Source: Macrobrachium rosenbergii (Eukaryota > Arthropoda > Malacostraca > Decapoda > Palaemonidae). Taken from it: a stretch of DNA of 64,000 nucleotides. Location: positions 52,689,727-52,753,726 of the forward strand of contig NC_089781.1 in the NCBI RefSeq assembly GCF_040412425.1. The letters are read 5' to 3'. The notes below the pieces were generated by a model. That model saw nothing but the letters and a program-made list of their open reading frames with translations. It ran no database searches and had not been told where the DNA came from. Positions 10,437 through 21,485 of the stretch are shown here, in pieces; position 1 is the stretch's first letter, and each line of letters starts with the position of its first letter. Made by a program: the position numbers and the translations under genes.

Positions 10437-11457
10437 TTGTCAAGTTTTTTAACCTCTCTCTCTCTCTTAAATAGGCTCTTATATGTTCAGGAATTCCTCT
10501 AAGATATTGTTCTTGGACTACTCACTCCTCAAGTTCGTCCATAGATTTAACTTTAGAAGCCTCCAACCATCGTTTAAAACATCTTCTTACTTTGTAAGCA
10601 TAATCCAAGAAAGTTATCTTGTCATCCTTTCTCAAAGATCTGAATCTTTCATTATAATATTCAGGGGTCATCTGGTAAACTTGTAGCACATTGTGTTTGA
10701 GTACCTTGTACTCTTTACACTGATCAGCTGATAAGGCTAAATAGGCACTTCTTCCTTTACCAATGAGAACACTTTGTAACAAGACCAACCATTTATCCTC
10801 TGGCCATCCCATACCTGAAGCCACTTTTTCAAAGTGATCAAAAAACTCATCTGGAGCTTCTTCTGTAAACTTTGGAATTAACTTCTGCACTCTTACTACA
10901 TCAAATACAGGGTCTGAATTACCTTGAGTAGGGTTAGACGGTGTTACAGGTAATGTGGATCGAGGTTTTATTGTATCCATCTCCCTTTCATGTCTTGCTC
11001 TTTCTCCTTCCTCTTCTGCTGCTTTTTCTTCTTCTCTTTCTTTTCTTTCTCTTTTCTCTCTATCTTCTCTTTCTCTTTCTGCCTGCATTTTCTCTCTTTC
11101 AGCCTGTATCCTCAGCTTAATCAAATTTTCTTCTGCTTCTATACGTCTTAGTTCTGCTTCTGCATCACTTTTCTCTCTCTTTTGCTCATGTTTATCTGTA
11201 AATTCTGCCTCAGTTGCATTCAACAATTCTTGCACCTCTCCTAACTCTTCATCTATTTTACCAGAGTCCATCAATGCTTGGATTGCAATATATTTGATTT
11301 GTGCCTTAATCATACCACTAGACACATTACCCCCACATGCTATTGCTAAAGCAATCCACTGTGCCTTAGTCAGGTTGGATTCAGATAACTCTTGGATGGA
11401 AGGAGTTGCTAAAAACTTCTGAACATTGAACAGAGCCATTTTCTGTAAGTTACTCAA
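10437..11457 (-). pseudogene. gag of E2: coiled-coil N-terminus and SCAN-like capsid
   Basis: The frame starts at the ATG at 11455-11457 (MSNLQKMALFNVQKFL) and runs 311 residues to a TGA at 10522. Residues about 70-160 are a long charged heptad-like helix rich in Glu, Lys and Arg (KRERKEREEEKAAEEEGE). From about residue 185 follows VQKLIPKFTEEAPDEFFDHF, then WPEDKWLVLLQSVLIGKG, MTPEYYNERFRSL and CFKRWL. Beyond the TGA the same frame gives EQYLRGIPEHIRAYLRE, then shifts. The E-Y/Q-x-L-x-x-I-P-x-x-I-R pattern and its spacing resemble the SCAN domain, which is known to derive from the capsid of gmr1-like elements. The start lies 140 bp from the LTR. Confidence 0.8.
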
Positions 11458-11571
11458 CTAAATAATTCACAATACAGAGCAAAAAATAACTATGTGGTCA
11501 CTCTCCTATCAAAATATATCCCTAACACCACCAGTATAAACCATAAACCAGAGTGATATTTTGTTTTGTTC

Positions 11572-11589
11572 CAGGGTCTCTGGGCACCA
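11572..11589 (-). promoter_or_regulatory. Primer-binding site of E2
   Basis: The minus strand reads TGGTGCCCAGAGACCCTGG about 10 bases after the apparent 3' end of the 5' LTR. Position and the TGG start fit a tRNA primer site. I do not assign the tRNA. Confidence 0.6.
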
Positions 11590-11599
11590 AACAATATAA

Positions 11600-13322
11600 T
11601 GTCACGATGCGCATCAAGTACCTGGTTATTACACAACTAATCTCAAAATTAAAAAATATACCTCACTTCAGCCAGATACCTGAACTCTCATAACATTAAT
11701 TATTACGAATGAGTACTCTAAAGGTAACAGTGATCCCTTAAGAAAAACTTATTTATTACTTGAAAAATCAAACTAGGTCTATCAGAATATGTGTGAGGTA
11801 TCAAAAATTAAGCTAGAAATATTCTAGAGTAGAAGGGCATCACTCCATCAAAAAACTCTAACTGTTTCCCTGGTCTTAATTCACTTTAGCAAAACTAAAA
11901 GAACAAAACATGTTTATCACTTTGCCTTATGCACACACAATCAATCCTATTCACTGGTGATCAATAAATGAAACACTGTTTTTCTAAAAACATTAAATAC
12001 AAAATTTATTTTTAAATTCAAAGCTTATAATTAGAATTCACAATTACTTAGAATTCACAATCTGAAAAATTTATTATTATTTGAAAATGATACAACACTC
12101 AATTAATTCTTGAATTAAATTATGAAAAAAAGTAATTCACAAAAACTTTATCAAGAATTTAAATTAATCAAGCAAAATTTAAAATATCAAGAATTACTCA
12201 AGATTTAAAAAGAAAATCTTAACAAATGAGATATCAAATCAAGTATGCAATGTTAAATTACCAAGAAATATTTAAAATGTTACGTAAATAAATGTTACAT
12301 CACAAACATAAAAAATGTGAAAATATAAAGAGATTGTAAATAGAAAAACACACAAAAATACACATAAGATTTATCAATAATGATTTCACTTGGTAAAAAT
12401 TTCCTAACTTATCATACCATGGTATTAATAAGTAAAATTCACGTTACCTTACACAAACTTGTGAAAACCTCTGTAAATCACTTGCTGCAGCTGCGTTACC
12501 ACAAAACACACTTTTTACCAGGCGCCATTACAAACTAAATAACTTTACTAAATTCAGATTTCAAAAGTTAATGCTAATACGTGACCACAAAACACTACGT
12601 TAAAAGTAATCTCTTTCTAAGAACGAGAGAGAGAGAGAGGGAACCAAATCAACTGGTCTCAGAAATCAGAATGAAACAAATTTTAGAATTCCAGTAATAC
12701 GTGAAACAATTACATGATGTCATTAAAGCATTTTGGGTACGAGATACAAAAGTCCTAGAAGCAAGGAGGTGACGTCATTAAAGCATTTTGGGTGCGAGAT
12801 ACAATGGAGAAGCTTCTAGAAAGAAAGTTACGTCATCCCAGCAAAACGTTTTGAATGCAATCTTACAAAACATGGCGTAACTGATCAAGACACGTATTTT
12901 TTCTCTCAAAGTGGCGTACGTGACTCGAACAATGCATGTAACAACATGAAATCACTCGTCTTGAGCCCGTATGGGACGAATCGGCATTTGTTATCCCAAC
13001 CTGTCATCACTAACCCAAAACAAAGTGTTCTCTCTTATCTCAACTGATGACAATTGAAATGAAACAAGTCCTTCCTGGACACACACACGTGTTCATATGC
13101 TATGCTTTTACCAAGAAAGATATTCCTTCAAAACTACGTTACTATTAAAATTGTATTATCAATTCTAAATTATGCTATCAAGTTATTCAATCATTAGTAC
13201 TTTTGAGATCTGATGCCAAACTAAATATGACACTTCAACAATCACTATCATTACACATAACACATGAAAAAAGTAAATATGTCAAAATTATAGGAGGATA
13301 TATGCATTACAAGGCAACATCA
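11600..13322 (-). repeat. 5' LTR of gmr1-like element E2
   Basis: This is a near-identical partner of 4605-6293. It has an extra AT-rich block near 13141-13170 that the left copy lacks. The minus-strand terminus TGATGTTGCC lies against the (AT)n tract that starts at 13325, and the inner end precedes the PBS. Because the insertion is in a simple AT repeat, a target duplication cannot be recognised. Confidence 0.88.

Positions 13323-13401
<79 letters not shown>
13323..13401. repeat. (AT)n microsatellite
   Basis: About 38 AT units directly abut the outer end of the E2 5' LTR. Confidence 0.95.
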
Positions 13402-13404
<3 letters not shown>

Positions 13405-13448
13405 CTTTATCACATACACAATTGTTCTGTGCATTAGTAGAATTACTA

Positions 13449-13739
<291 letters not shown>

Positions 13740-13845
13740 TTATATAGGTATATATGTTTTATATATGCATATACTCTGTATATTATATATAATACTATAT
13801 AAATATATGTATGGGTGTATGTACTCATAATTACATATAAATGAA

Positions 13846-14800
13846 TACGCTGCATTATGTTATTTGATGAACTGTCATCCTTATTCGGTGTAAGTAAATC
13901 GTCAAATTATTTTATGGTCATTCTGAAATAAATGAAGAATCTAGGCTCATGTTCTCTCAGTTTTTGCACATACAGTATTGTACGCATGTTATTTCCTCCA
14001 CTTTCATATTACTACTGAATGAACGACGTGGATGACCACCGTAATGTACGGTCACCATGTTTTGCACCCTCTCAGTTTCTGCCTCGTGTGAACAGGGCCT
14101 ACCTGTTTCTGTCACTTGCTTTTGGGTTACCCTGGAACAAGAGCCCGTTTCTGCACAAGGCTGGCTTGATATAAAACAAACAAATGAGTCACTCACTAAT
14201 GGATACTATGAGGGCAATGCGTATCCTGGTAGCCGAGCTAAATGATATTCCATTTAAAGGAAATTAAAATTATAATCGTTCTTTCGTATGTTTTTTCAAG
14301 AATTGTGTTATTAATTTTTTCATAAAACTAGGCTGATACTACAGTATGTTTTTCAGTCTGAAGAGGTTTCTATTTTAGTACTAAAAATTTCTAGGCCTAT
14401 ATGTTTTGCGTATACAGCATTAAAAACAAAACTATTTATTTCATTTTGTTTATTTGTCATAATCAAAATATAGAAAAATGTTAGATATTAACCTAAATAT
14501 GTTTGGCTAGGCCTAATGATCCTTGTCTGATCTGTGAACTGCAGGGTATCCTTTAATATGCGGTAAGATTTTGTTAATAAGTATTTGTTTGGTATTATAT
14601 TTTCATAATCAATAACATATTCTTTTACAGCCATTTTGCAAATATACAACTGACCATTTCAGTGTTGGATGGCCTCCTCGAATTGTCCATTTGACCTAAT
14701 TCTGAACCCGTAACGTTAGGACTGAATTATTCACTCCTTGAAAGAAAAATTTTTATACTCTTCGTAGTGAGGCAAAACAGTAAAGCAAAAAATAAAGTAT
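13846..14800. other. No gene recognised
   Basis: About 950 bp of unique-looking sequence. The short overlapping ORFs at 13957-14245 on both strands have no motif that I can name. I see no RNA gene or repeat. Confidence 0.5.
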
Positions 14801-14802
14801 TT

Positions 14803-14804
<2 letters not shown>

Positions 14805-14887
<83 letters not shown>
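14805..14887. repeat. (AT)n microsatellite
   Basis: About 40 AT units. Confidence 0.95.
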
Positions 14888-14892
<5 letters not shown>

Positions 14893-15109
14893 TATTAGTA
14901 ATGAGTTGTAGATAATCTTAATAGTGAGCAAGAAGCCGACCTGAAACATTAAAAAATATCATATAGTAGAAAAATATTAATTAATGCTTTCGAATATAAT
15001 TAAAGACCAACATCTAATGATAAGACCATAAATTCTTTAGCACACCGAGAAAAACAACATTACATTATGTTTATCCCATATATTCAGTGAAAGAGGTTTT
15101 TATGGCCAG

Positions 15110-15453
15110 TGTGAGGCTTCAAGAAAAGTCAGGGGTGAAAGACTGATTCTTTATTATTCTCGACAGGTGTTTATAAGACAAAAAGCGGACGGAAAGGTAG
15201 TAGGCTACCTGAGGACCCCCTGCGGCGTCCATACAGGATTTATGCTTTTTAGCAAGCATAAAAATATGTACAACATTTGTTACATGACATATAAAAGGTA
15301 GATATACATATCGGCAGAAAGGCCGTACAATGATGCATAAGATGAGGTACACAAAGAATCTGAAATAAAGACAGGTAAAATACATGACGTGATTAATGTA
15401 CATCTGAAAGGGAGAAACACAAGGAAAGAGAGGCGCGATTTGACGCCCTTACA
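15110..15453 (-). repeat. 3' LTR of CsRn1-like element E3
   Basis: A 344-bp block, TGTGAGGCTTCAAG to GACGCCCTTACA, repeated at 19118-19445. It has TG...CA ends. The bases before it (CCAG, 15106-15109) and after the other LTR (CCGG, 19446-19449) look like a 4-bp target duplication with one change. Confidence 0.88.
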
Positions 15454-15454
15454 A

Positions 15455-15470
15455 ATACTCCCCCCAACAC
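15455..15470 (-). promoter_or_regulatory. Polypurine tract of E3
   Basis: The minus strand reads GTTGGGGGGAGTAT immediately before the 3' LTR. Confidence 0.75.
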
Positions 15471-15504
15471 GATAATTAGAGGAGCAATTATTGGATGAAG
15501 CATC

Positions 15505-16350
15505 CTAATCATGGAGGTGCTGAGGCAACCAGAGCGGGCCCCTGCTTCTGGAGAACTGTGGGTGCAGGGTGGAGCTGACACCTGGGGACAGCTGGATGCT
15601 ATTTCTGGGCCGTCCCGGGCCCCGCTTTGGTGGGGAAGCAGGTGCGCCTTCAGGCAGGTATTGCAGGGGAACTCTGGAGCGCCTGCCTACTTCTTTGCAA
15701 ATTTCGCTGTCTAACAGGAATGCGGGTTTCAGTCTGTTGATGGTGATCCAGTCCTCCTGCCCGTGGATGTCGAGGAGGAATGCTTTGCTGGCTCGCCTGA
15801 TGACTTGGTGGGCCCCCCTGTAGGGCCTGGTTAAGGGCGGGTGGCGAGCGTCCACCCTGACGAAGACATAGGCACAGGAGTGTGAGGCGGGTGGGCTGTA
15901 GGTGACGGTTCTGTCGATGAAGGTCTTATGGCAGGGAGCGAACCTTTGCGCGAGTTCTCTCAACCTAGGGAGGGGGGTGTCGGAGCCATCGGCCGACGGC
16001 GGGAAGAACTCTCGGGGTATGGCCAGTGTTTCCCCATAGACTTTCTCAGCCAGGGAAGCGTCGCCATTTGCTTTCGCTGCAGTGCGGGGACCCAGCAGGA
16101 CCCAGGGCAGCTGTTCCTTCCACTTCTCGTCCGTGCAGCGTGCCATGAGAGCTGCTTTAAGAGAGCAGTGCGCCCTCTCGACCATGCCGTTCACTGTGTG
16201 GTTGTATGCCATTGTGCTGTGTAGAGTTGTACCTATCAGGCATGCCAAGGAGACCCAAAGCTCTGACAGGAAGGCAGGTCCCTGTCCGCAGTGATGCTGT
16301 CTGGCACTCCGAAGCGGCTTATCCAACTGGAGAGGAGGGCCTCTGTGCAT
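15505..16350 (-). pseudogene. Integrase catalytic half and C-terminal tail of E3
   Basis: The frame contains GQGPAFLSELWVSLACLIG (second catalytic block; the expected Asp before the G-P-A is not seen), then MAYNHTVNGMVERAHCSLKA with the catalytic Glu. A C-terminal domain follows: HPPLTRPYRGAHQVIRR and DWITINRLKPAFL, the module that CsRn1-type gypsy elements use in place of a standard GPY/F. The tail is Pro-rich and carries KRGPGRPRN, an AT-hook-like motif that may contact DNA minor grooves. The frame stops 50 bp before the polypurine tract. GC content is well above the flanks. Confidence 0.85.
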
Positions 16351-16412
16351 GATGTCATTGATGCCTCATCCATGGGGGCTGCTATGGGCCAGCGGATGGA
16401 GCTCTATGATGA

Positions 16413-17414
16413 TCAGGAGGTATCTGGCTCCCCCCTACTGCGGAAGGGCCCAACGACGTCGATGTGGATGTGGCCGAATCGCTGAAAAGGCTGAGGAAAA
16501 TCGCCGGTCCCAGATTCAGTGTGCCGGGATGTTTTACTCGTCTGGCACGGGATGCAGCTCCTTGCCCACTGGTGGACGTCCTTGTTGATGCCATGCCAGA
16601 TGAACTTGTCAGTCATGAGGCGCACCGTTGTGCACCCCGATGGATGGGAGAGGCCGTGGACAATGTTGAATACTTGCTTCCTTTTCGATGCGGGCATCAG
16701 GGGGCATGGGTGGCGCTGGTGTCGCAGAGGAGAGTTGTGTCCGAGTTTGCTAAGGGCACGTCTTCCCACTTGAGAGCCGTCACTGCTGTCCTGTAGTCCG
16801 CCGTTTCTGGATTCACTGCTTGTTCCCTCGCGAGGTCTTCGTAGTCGATGCCGAGGTGAAGGGAATTGATCTCTATTCTTGACAGTGTTGGCCACTGGGT
16901 TTTTCTTGCCAGGGATGTAGTTGATGGTGCAACCAAACCAGAGATGGCGGTTAGGTGCCGCTGTTGCCTTGCAGACCAGGCGTCCCTGTTTTGCAAATGC
17001 GTGCACCAAGGGTTTGTGGTCTGTTAGGATTGTGATTTCGGTTCCCTCCAGCAGGTACTTGAAGTGCCTCATGGCCTGGTAGATAGCCAGCAGCTCTCTG
17101 TCGAAGGCACTGTAGCGGGTCTCATCTGGTGAACACTTGCGGCTGAAGAAGGCCAAGGGCTGGGGCATGCCATTCACCAGTTGCTCGAGTACTGCACCGC
17201 AGGCGATGTTGCTGGCGTCCGTTGTCAACCCGAGGGCAGCGGCAGGGTTGTGGTGAGTTAAGGTGGTGGCGCTGGAGAGGGCCCTTTTCGTCTGGATGAA
17301 TGTCTGCTGCGGAGCTTCCCACGTTAGTGTTTTCGGTTTCCCCTTCAGGATTGACGTCAGGGGGTACATGATGTGGGTGACGTCTGGGATGAAGTGCCGG
17401 TAGTAATTTATCAT
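16413..17414 (-). pseudogene. RNase H and integrase N-terminus of E3
   Basis: The 333-residue frame opens with MINYYRHFIPDVTHIMYPL (post-RT segment). RNase H follows, with LGLTTDASNIACGAVLEQL (Asp), SAFDRELLAIYQAM (Glu) and ITILTDHKPLVHAF (Asp). After a degraded spacer comes the integrase zinc domain VHGLSHPSGCTTVRLM and CIPCQTSK, then FGHIHIDVVGPF with the first catalytic Asp. The frame is lost at about 16413, between the first and second integrase catalytic blocks. The order is the standard RT-RH-INT. Confidence 0.87.
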
Positions 17415-17529
17415 CCCTAGGAACTCCTGAAGGGCCTTGATGGTTTGGGGTTCAGGAAATTTTCTATAGCTTTTACTTTAGAGGCAGTGGGGCACACTCC
17501 TGCTGGGGAAATCTTGTGTCCCAGGATGT

Positions 17530-18414
17530 CTACTTTCTCTTTCCGAAGATGCATCTGTCGAACCTGACAACTAATCCGCTGTCCCGCAGGTGTTTCACGA
17601 TGGTGTGGACGTGGCGAAGGTGTTCCTCTGGGGACCTGGAAAAAATGAGGATGTCTTTGACGTAGCAGATGCAGAAAGGAAGATCTCCCAAGATGGTATC
17701 CATCAGGCGCTGGAAGGTGGCGCCTGCATTCCTGAGACCGAAGGTGGAATAGGAAAATGTGTAGCTTCCGAAGGGCGTGATGATGGCGGTCTTTGGGACG
17801 TTGTCAGGATGCACAGGGACTTGGAAGCATGACTTCCGAAGATCCATCTTGGAGAAAATTTTGGCTCTGTGGAGGGTGCCTGTCAGGTCTTGCATGTTAG
17901 GGAGAGGGTAGTGATCTGGTGTTGTTACCAAATTCAGGCACCGATAGTCCCCGCAGGGCCTCCATGAACCATGGGATTTCTTTACCATGTGGAGATGGAA
18001 TGCCCACAGGCTTGATGCCTTTTTACAAACCCCCATGCGTCCCATTTCTGCGAAGGCCTGTTTGGCGTCTTGTAACTTCTGGGGGGACGGATGTTGGAAC
18101 TTGTCATGAGTTGGTGGGCCCATCGTGGTGATGTGGTGGAAGATGCCGTGCTTTGCCAAAGCCCCAGGTGACTGGTGTAGTTCTGATTTGAACATGTCCA
18201 GGAATTCCTGTAGGAGGGACGTGTAGCTGTTAGGGGCTGCAGAGCATATGGAGGGCATCCTGGGTCCGGTGGAGAGCTGATGGGAATGGCACTTCCCTGT
18301 GTTGAGGAGGTGCTGTCTGGTGACATCCACTAGGAGTCCATGGTGCCCTAGGAAATCCATGCCCAGCAGAGGGAACTTAACATCTGCTACGACGAATTGT
18401 TCTCTTCCTCCCAT
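17530..18414 (-). pseudogene. Protease end and RT of E3
   Basis: The N-terminus EQFVVADVKFPLLGMDFLG is the end of a gypsy protease. RT motifs follow: WRPCGDYRCLNLVTTPDHYP, AKIFSKMDLRKSCFQVPV, AIITPFGSYTFSYSTFGLRN and GATFQRLMDTILGD. The catalytic tetrad reads YVKD (CYVKDILIFS) where YVDD is expected, so one metal-binding Asp is replaced by Lys. The frame ends at 17530, and the thumb region up to 17414 is in another frame. The catalytic loss makes this copy non-autonomous whatever the other breaks. Confidence 0.87.
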
Positions 18415-18419
18415 TTTTG

Positions 18420-18831
18420 TTGCGACCTGGGAACGTTACTAACCCCCGCAGCTGGTCCCAGGCTTCCCTGAGTGATGCATCTCCAAAGGGCTGGGATAAC
18501 AGGTCGAATGCTCACTGTGCTCTCTCGGACATGGACATGGAGTAGGAATTCATCAGTTTGTTTTTAAGTCTGTGTATGAGACTTTGTATGGTTGTGCATC
18601 TAGCCAGGGGGAGATTCTATTGAATACTTCTGGGAGCACCGTCATGACTATGTCCAATTTTGTAGCATCATCTGACATGCGCGCCATGTGAAAATGCTTT
18701 TCTGCATGCCGGAACCATCATGCTGTGTTTTGGCGCGAGAATGGGGGAAGGTTGACTGTGTCTGGCTTTGTTGGTGAGAGCGGCATGCAGATAATCCTCG
18801 CGGGTTCGCATTGAGGTTCTACCTCTGACAT
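18420..18831 (-). pseudogene. gag remnant of E3
   Basis: From the ATG at 18829-18831 the minus strand reads MSEVEPQCEPARIICMPL, then NLPPFSRQNTA, a TGA, and WFRHAEKHFHMARMSDD followed by LPEVFNRISPWL. The PPF...P..WF...E..F pattern is the capsid start seen in CsRn1-group gag. Frames are broken beyond about 18540, and no zinc knuckle is visible, as is common in that group. Confidence 0.65.
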
Positions 18832-19103
18832 CTTAACTGCTCATGCACCAAAACGTGGGAAAAGGTGTCGTATTGAGTCCGTTAATGGCGCTGATTTGTT
18901 CGAGAGTTCGAACAAAGTGCCAGAACATGCCCTTGTGGGTATGCCATATTTATTCCGTTAATGGCATGGTTTCCGTCAGGCAGGGTGCTGTCAGAGGCCT
19001 AAACTTTACACCACAGTTAGTCTGCTAAAGGTTCTCTGATGGTAGGGTGCGGCCATAGTTAGTCTGTTAATGGCTGGGTCAAAACCACGCTACCTGTCCC
19101 TGA

Positions 19104-19117
19104 CCCGGGGTCACCGG
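19104..19117 (-). promoter_or_regulatory. Primer-binding site of E3, tRNA-Trp-like
   Basis: Directly after the 5' LTR the minus strand reads CCGGTGACCCCGGGTC. GGTGACCCCG matches the complement of the animal tRNA-Trp 3' end, the primer reported for CsRn1-type elements. Confidence 0.6.
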
Positions 19118-19445
19118 TGTGAGGCTTCAAGAAAAGTCAAGGGTGAAAGACTGATTCTTTATTATTCTCGACAGGTGTTTATAAGACAAAAAGTGGACGG
19201 AAAGGTAGCGGGCAACCCGAGTCCCCCCTGCGGCGTCCATACAGGATTTGTGTTTTTTAGCAAGCATAAAAATATGTACAACATTTGTTACATGACATAT
19301 AAAAGGTAGGTATACATATCGGCAGAAAGGCCGTACAGTGATGCATGAGGTACACAAAGAATCTGAAATAAAGACATGACGTGATTAATGTACATCTGAA
19401 AGGGAGAAACACAAGGAAAGAGAGGCACGATTTGACGCCCTTACA
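19118..19445 (-). repeat. 5' LTR of CsRn1-like element E3
   Basis: 328 bp, collinear with 15110-15453 apart from point changes and a few short deletions. Together the LTRs bound a 4.3-kb element that is short because gag and leader are eroded. Confidence 0.88.
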
Positions 19446-19449
19446 CCGG

Positions 19450-20894
19450 TTGTAGTTCAGTTCACAGCCTCATATTTAACTTAACCTTAAGAGCATCGAT
19501 AACTCCGTTCACACATGTCGTTACCAGTCACCGTCGATTCTAGGCCTAAGTGACTCCCATTAAACCTTTCATTTGTAAAGAAAAAAAACAATATTTCTAA
19601 TTACTTATCTGGTGTATCTGAATTCTCCTTCATATTTGTCAAACTATTCTATTTCAATTTGACGATTTTGACGATATTAATAAGAAAACTGGCGTATGTA
19701 AGATTTAGAAGTTATCGTGCATCCAAGCGGGTCTACTCGACATTGGATGTTGCAGGCATGCCAACCGAACCACTTACGGCAAAGCATTTTCACTACCCTT
19801 CAGGAAAGCGAACTGTATTTAGTTTAAGGAAATTATAAATTCTGTAACATTTTTGATAATTGTATCTTATTTGCGAACTTAAAATAACATTCTTTCTTTT
19901 AACAGAAAGCTCTTTATACACAATACTCTGTCAACATGGTTGGTAGGCCTGCTCGTTTCTTAACATAATGAAATATTTCATAATGATTCGGACAAAATAC
20001 TTAAAAGCCTGTATAAAACAAGGAATTTTCTCGCAGTGTTATATTTTTCTTGCTTTAATTGATACTTCTTTTCATATTATAGAAAAATTTCTCAAACTAA
20101 TTAATATACAGACGATAAAAAAAGAAATAGGATCTGAACGATATATTTTGTGAAGTGATGTGTTGCAATTTTCCCCACGACTGGGAAGGTTCTAAGTTCC
20201 TGATGGTATGGAACCGGGATGGCCAGGCCTGAAGGGCACTACCAACAAACATAGAAGCGAAGGTCCATCAAGATCAGGCAGGGTTTTACAATTTTCTTTT
20301 AAAAAATAGGCTAGTTAAATGCTGAAAGCTATACAAAACCCATAAAACTCGAAAAAACATGCCTCTAAAAGCTACAATTTTCCACAAAACTTATTTCCAA
20401 ACAATCAGGCTACACTATAAATGAACATTAATTATATCAGGCCCTGGATGGCAAAAATGTGAAGGGATTAATTTAGTATACTAAAGGAGTCGGCTCTTGA
20501 CTTTAAAATGAACGATTTGGCTGGGGAGGTGACGACTTGGAGAGTGCTTAGCTTACCTCAATGATATGCCCTCGAGAAAGACGCATTTTGACCCTCTGCA
20601 TGTGTCGTCGTCACCTCGGTTCCCTTTCAAAATTTATACAAAGGTTATTTTACCGAAAGAGGTACTCGAATTATATAAAAAAGAGCCTCTTTGACATTTC
20701 CGACATCCACAACACAAGCAATTCGCCGGACACAAATAACAATCAAACATATTACAGAAAAAAAGTGAACCACGAACTCAGCCACCTGCTCATTACTCCC
20801 TTTCGCTTATCGTGAACGTTGTGAAGGATTGTCGAGAAAAAACGGATCAATTTTCTCACGACATAATGCAGTATTAAGTATCATAATTGTACAT

Positions 20895-20897
<3 letters not shown>
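19450..20897. other. No gene recognised
   Basis: About 1.4 kb of AT-rich flanking sequence. Short ORFs (for example 19968-20153) are Lys/Ile-rich and carry no motif. Confidence 0.5.

Positions 20898-20950
<53 letters not shown>
20898..20950. repeat. (AT)n microsatellite
   Basis: About 26 AT units bordering dispersed repeat copy A. Confidence 0.95.
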
Positions 20951-20952
<2 letters not shown>

Positions 20953-20957
20953 ATTAT

Positions 20958-21116
20958 GAACCAATCCATAAGTGTTTTATAAGAAGCCCCTCCAAACTCC
21001 CATGTGCTCTGTGATTCTCTGTGATTGAGAAGCAATGGAAAACCAGCTCCAGCCCTCTATGTGCCTTTGTGATCAAGGTATAACTGACAAATGTCACTGG
21101 TTTCCAAGGTGCCATG
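20958..21116 (+). repeat. Dispersed repeat, copy A
   Basis: About 160 bp, from GAACCAATCCATAAGTG to TTTCCAAGGTGCCATG, recurs at 38688-38848. One frame reads similarly in both copies (ATGGAAAACCAGC, then a Cys-rich segment with CLCDQGI and WFPRCH), so it may be an old gag zinc region of the split gypsy element E4. That is unproven. Confidence 0.7.
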
Positions 21117-21485
21117 ATCCTATTAGCCCCTTTCGAATATAGGGACCCAGGCTACAACCACGCCCAGCAGGGCCAAGTAACAGCCGTAACCCCAGCAGAA
21201 CAAGGGATGCCTTGTTGGGGCATGATGAGTGGGAGCCAGGCAACCCTCTGAAAACTTTTTTTATTAAAATTTCATTACAAATATCAGTTAATTTTATACA
21301 AAATTTTCATAACAGTTATATCGACAATATAACATAATAAGAAAGATTTTGAAATGGAGTATATTTCATAATTTCAAATATTATTACAAAATAACCTTAA
21401 TTTAATATGCACAAATTTTCATAAAAATTCAACAATATAATATAGTAGGAAAATTTTGGAATGGAAGTGCATTAATTTCATGAAT

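Larger units (their letters stand above)
4605..13322 (-). mobile_element. Complete gmr1-like Ty3/gypsy retrotransposon E2 (LTR-gag-PR-INT-RT-RH-LTR)
   Basis: Both LTRs, PBS, polypurine tract and all expected domains are present over about 8.7 kb on the minus strand. The order from the 5' end is capsid, zinc knuckle, protease, integrase zinc domain, integrase core, GPY/F, RT, RNase H. Ordinary Ty3/gypsy elements place integrase after RNase H. The inverted order, with gypsy-type rather than copia-type sequences, is the hallmark of the gmr1 group known from cod and other deuterostomes. The copy is disabled by at least four frameshifts, nonsense codons in gag and integrase, and the SINE. Confidence 0.85.
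15110..19445 (-). mobile_element. CsRn1-like Ty3/gypsy retrotransposon E3
   Basis: LTRs, tRNA-Trp-like PBS, PPT, gag remnant, PR-RT, RH and INT in standard order over 4.3 kb on the minus strand. The RT active site is YVKD, and the flanking 4-mers are CCAG and CCGG. Confidence 0.86.

Noticed and set aside
13957..14245. Overlapping ORFs on both strands as a host exon
   Set aside because: Short, Cys/Thr-rich, without splice context, homology that I recognise or a motif.
15511..16796. Plus-strand ORFs across E3 (for example 15928-16224, 16464-16796)
   Set aside because: They are shadows of GC-rich minus-strand pol; the minus strand has clear integrase and RNase H motifs.
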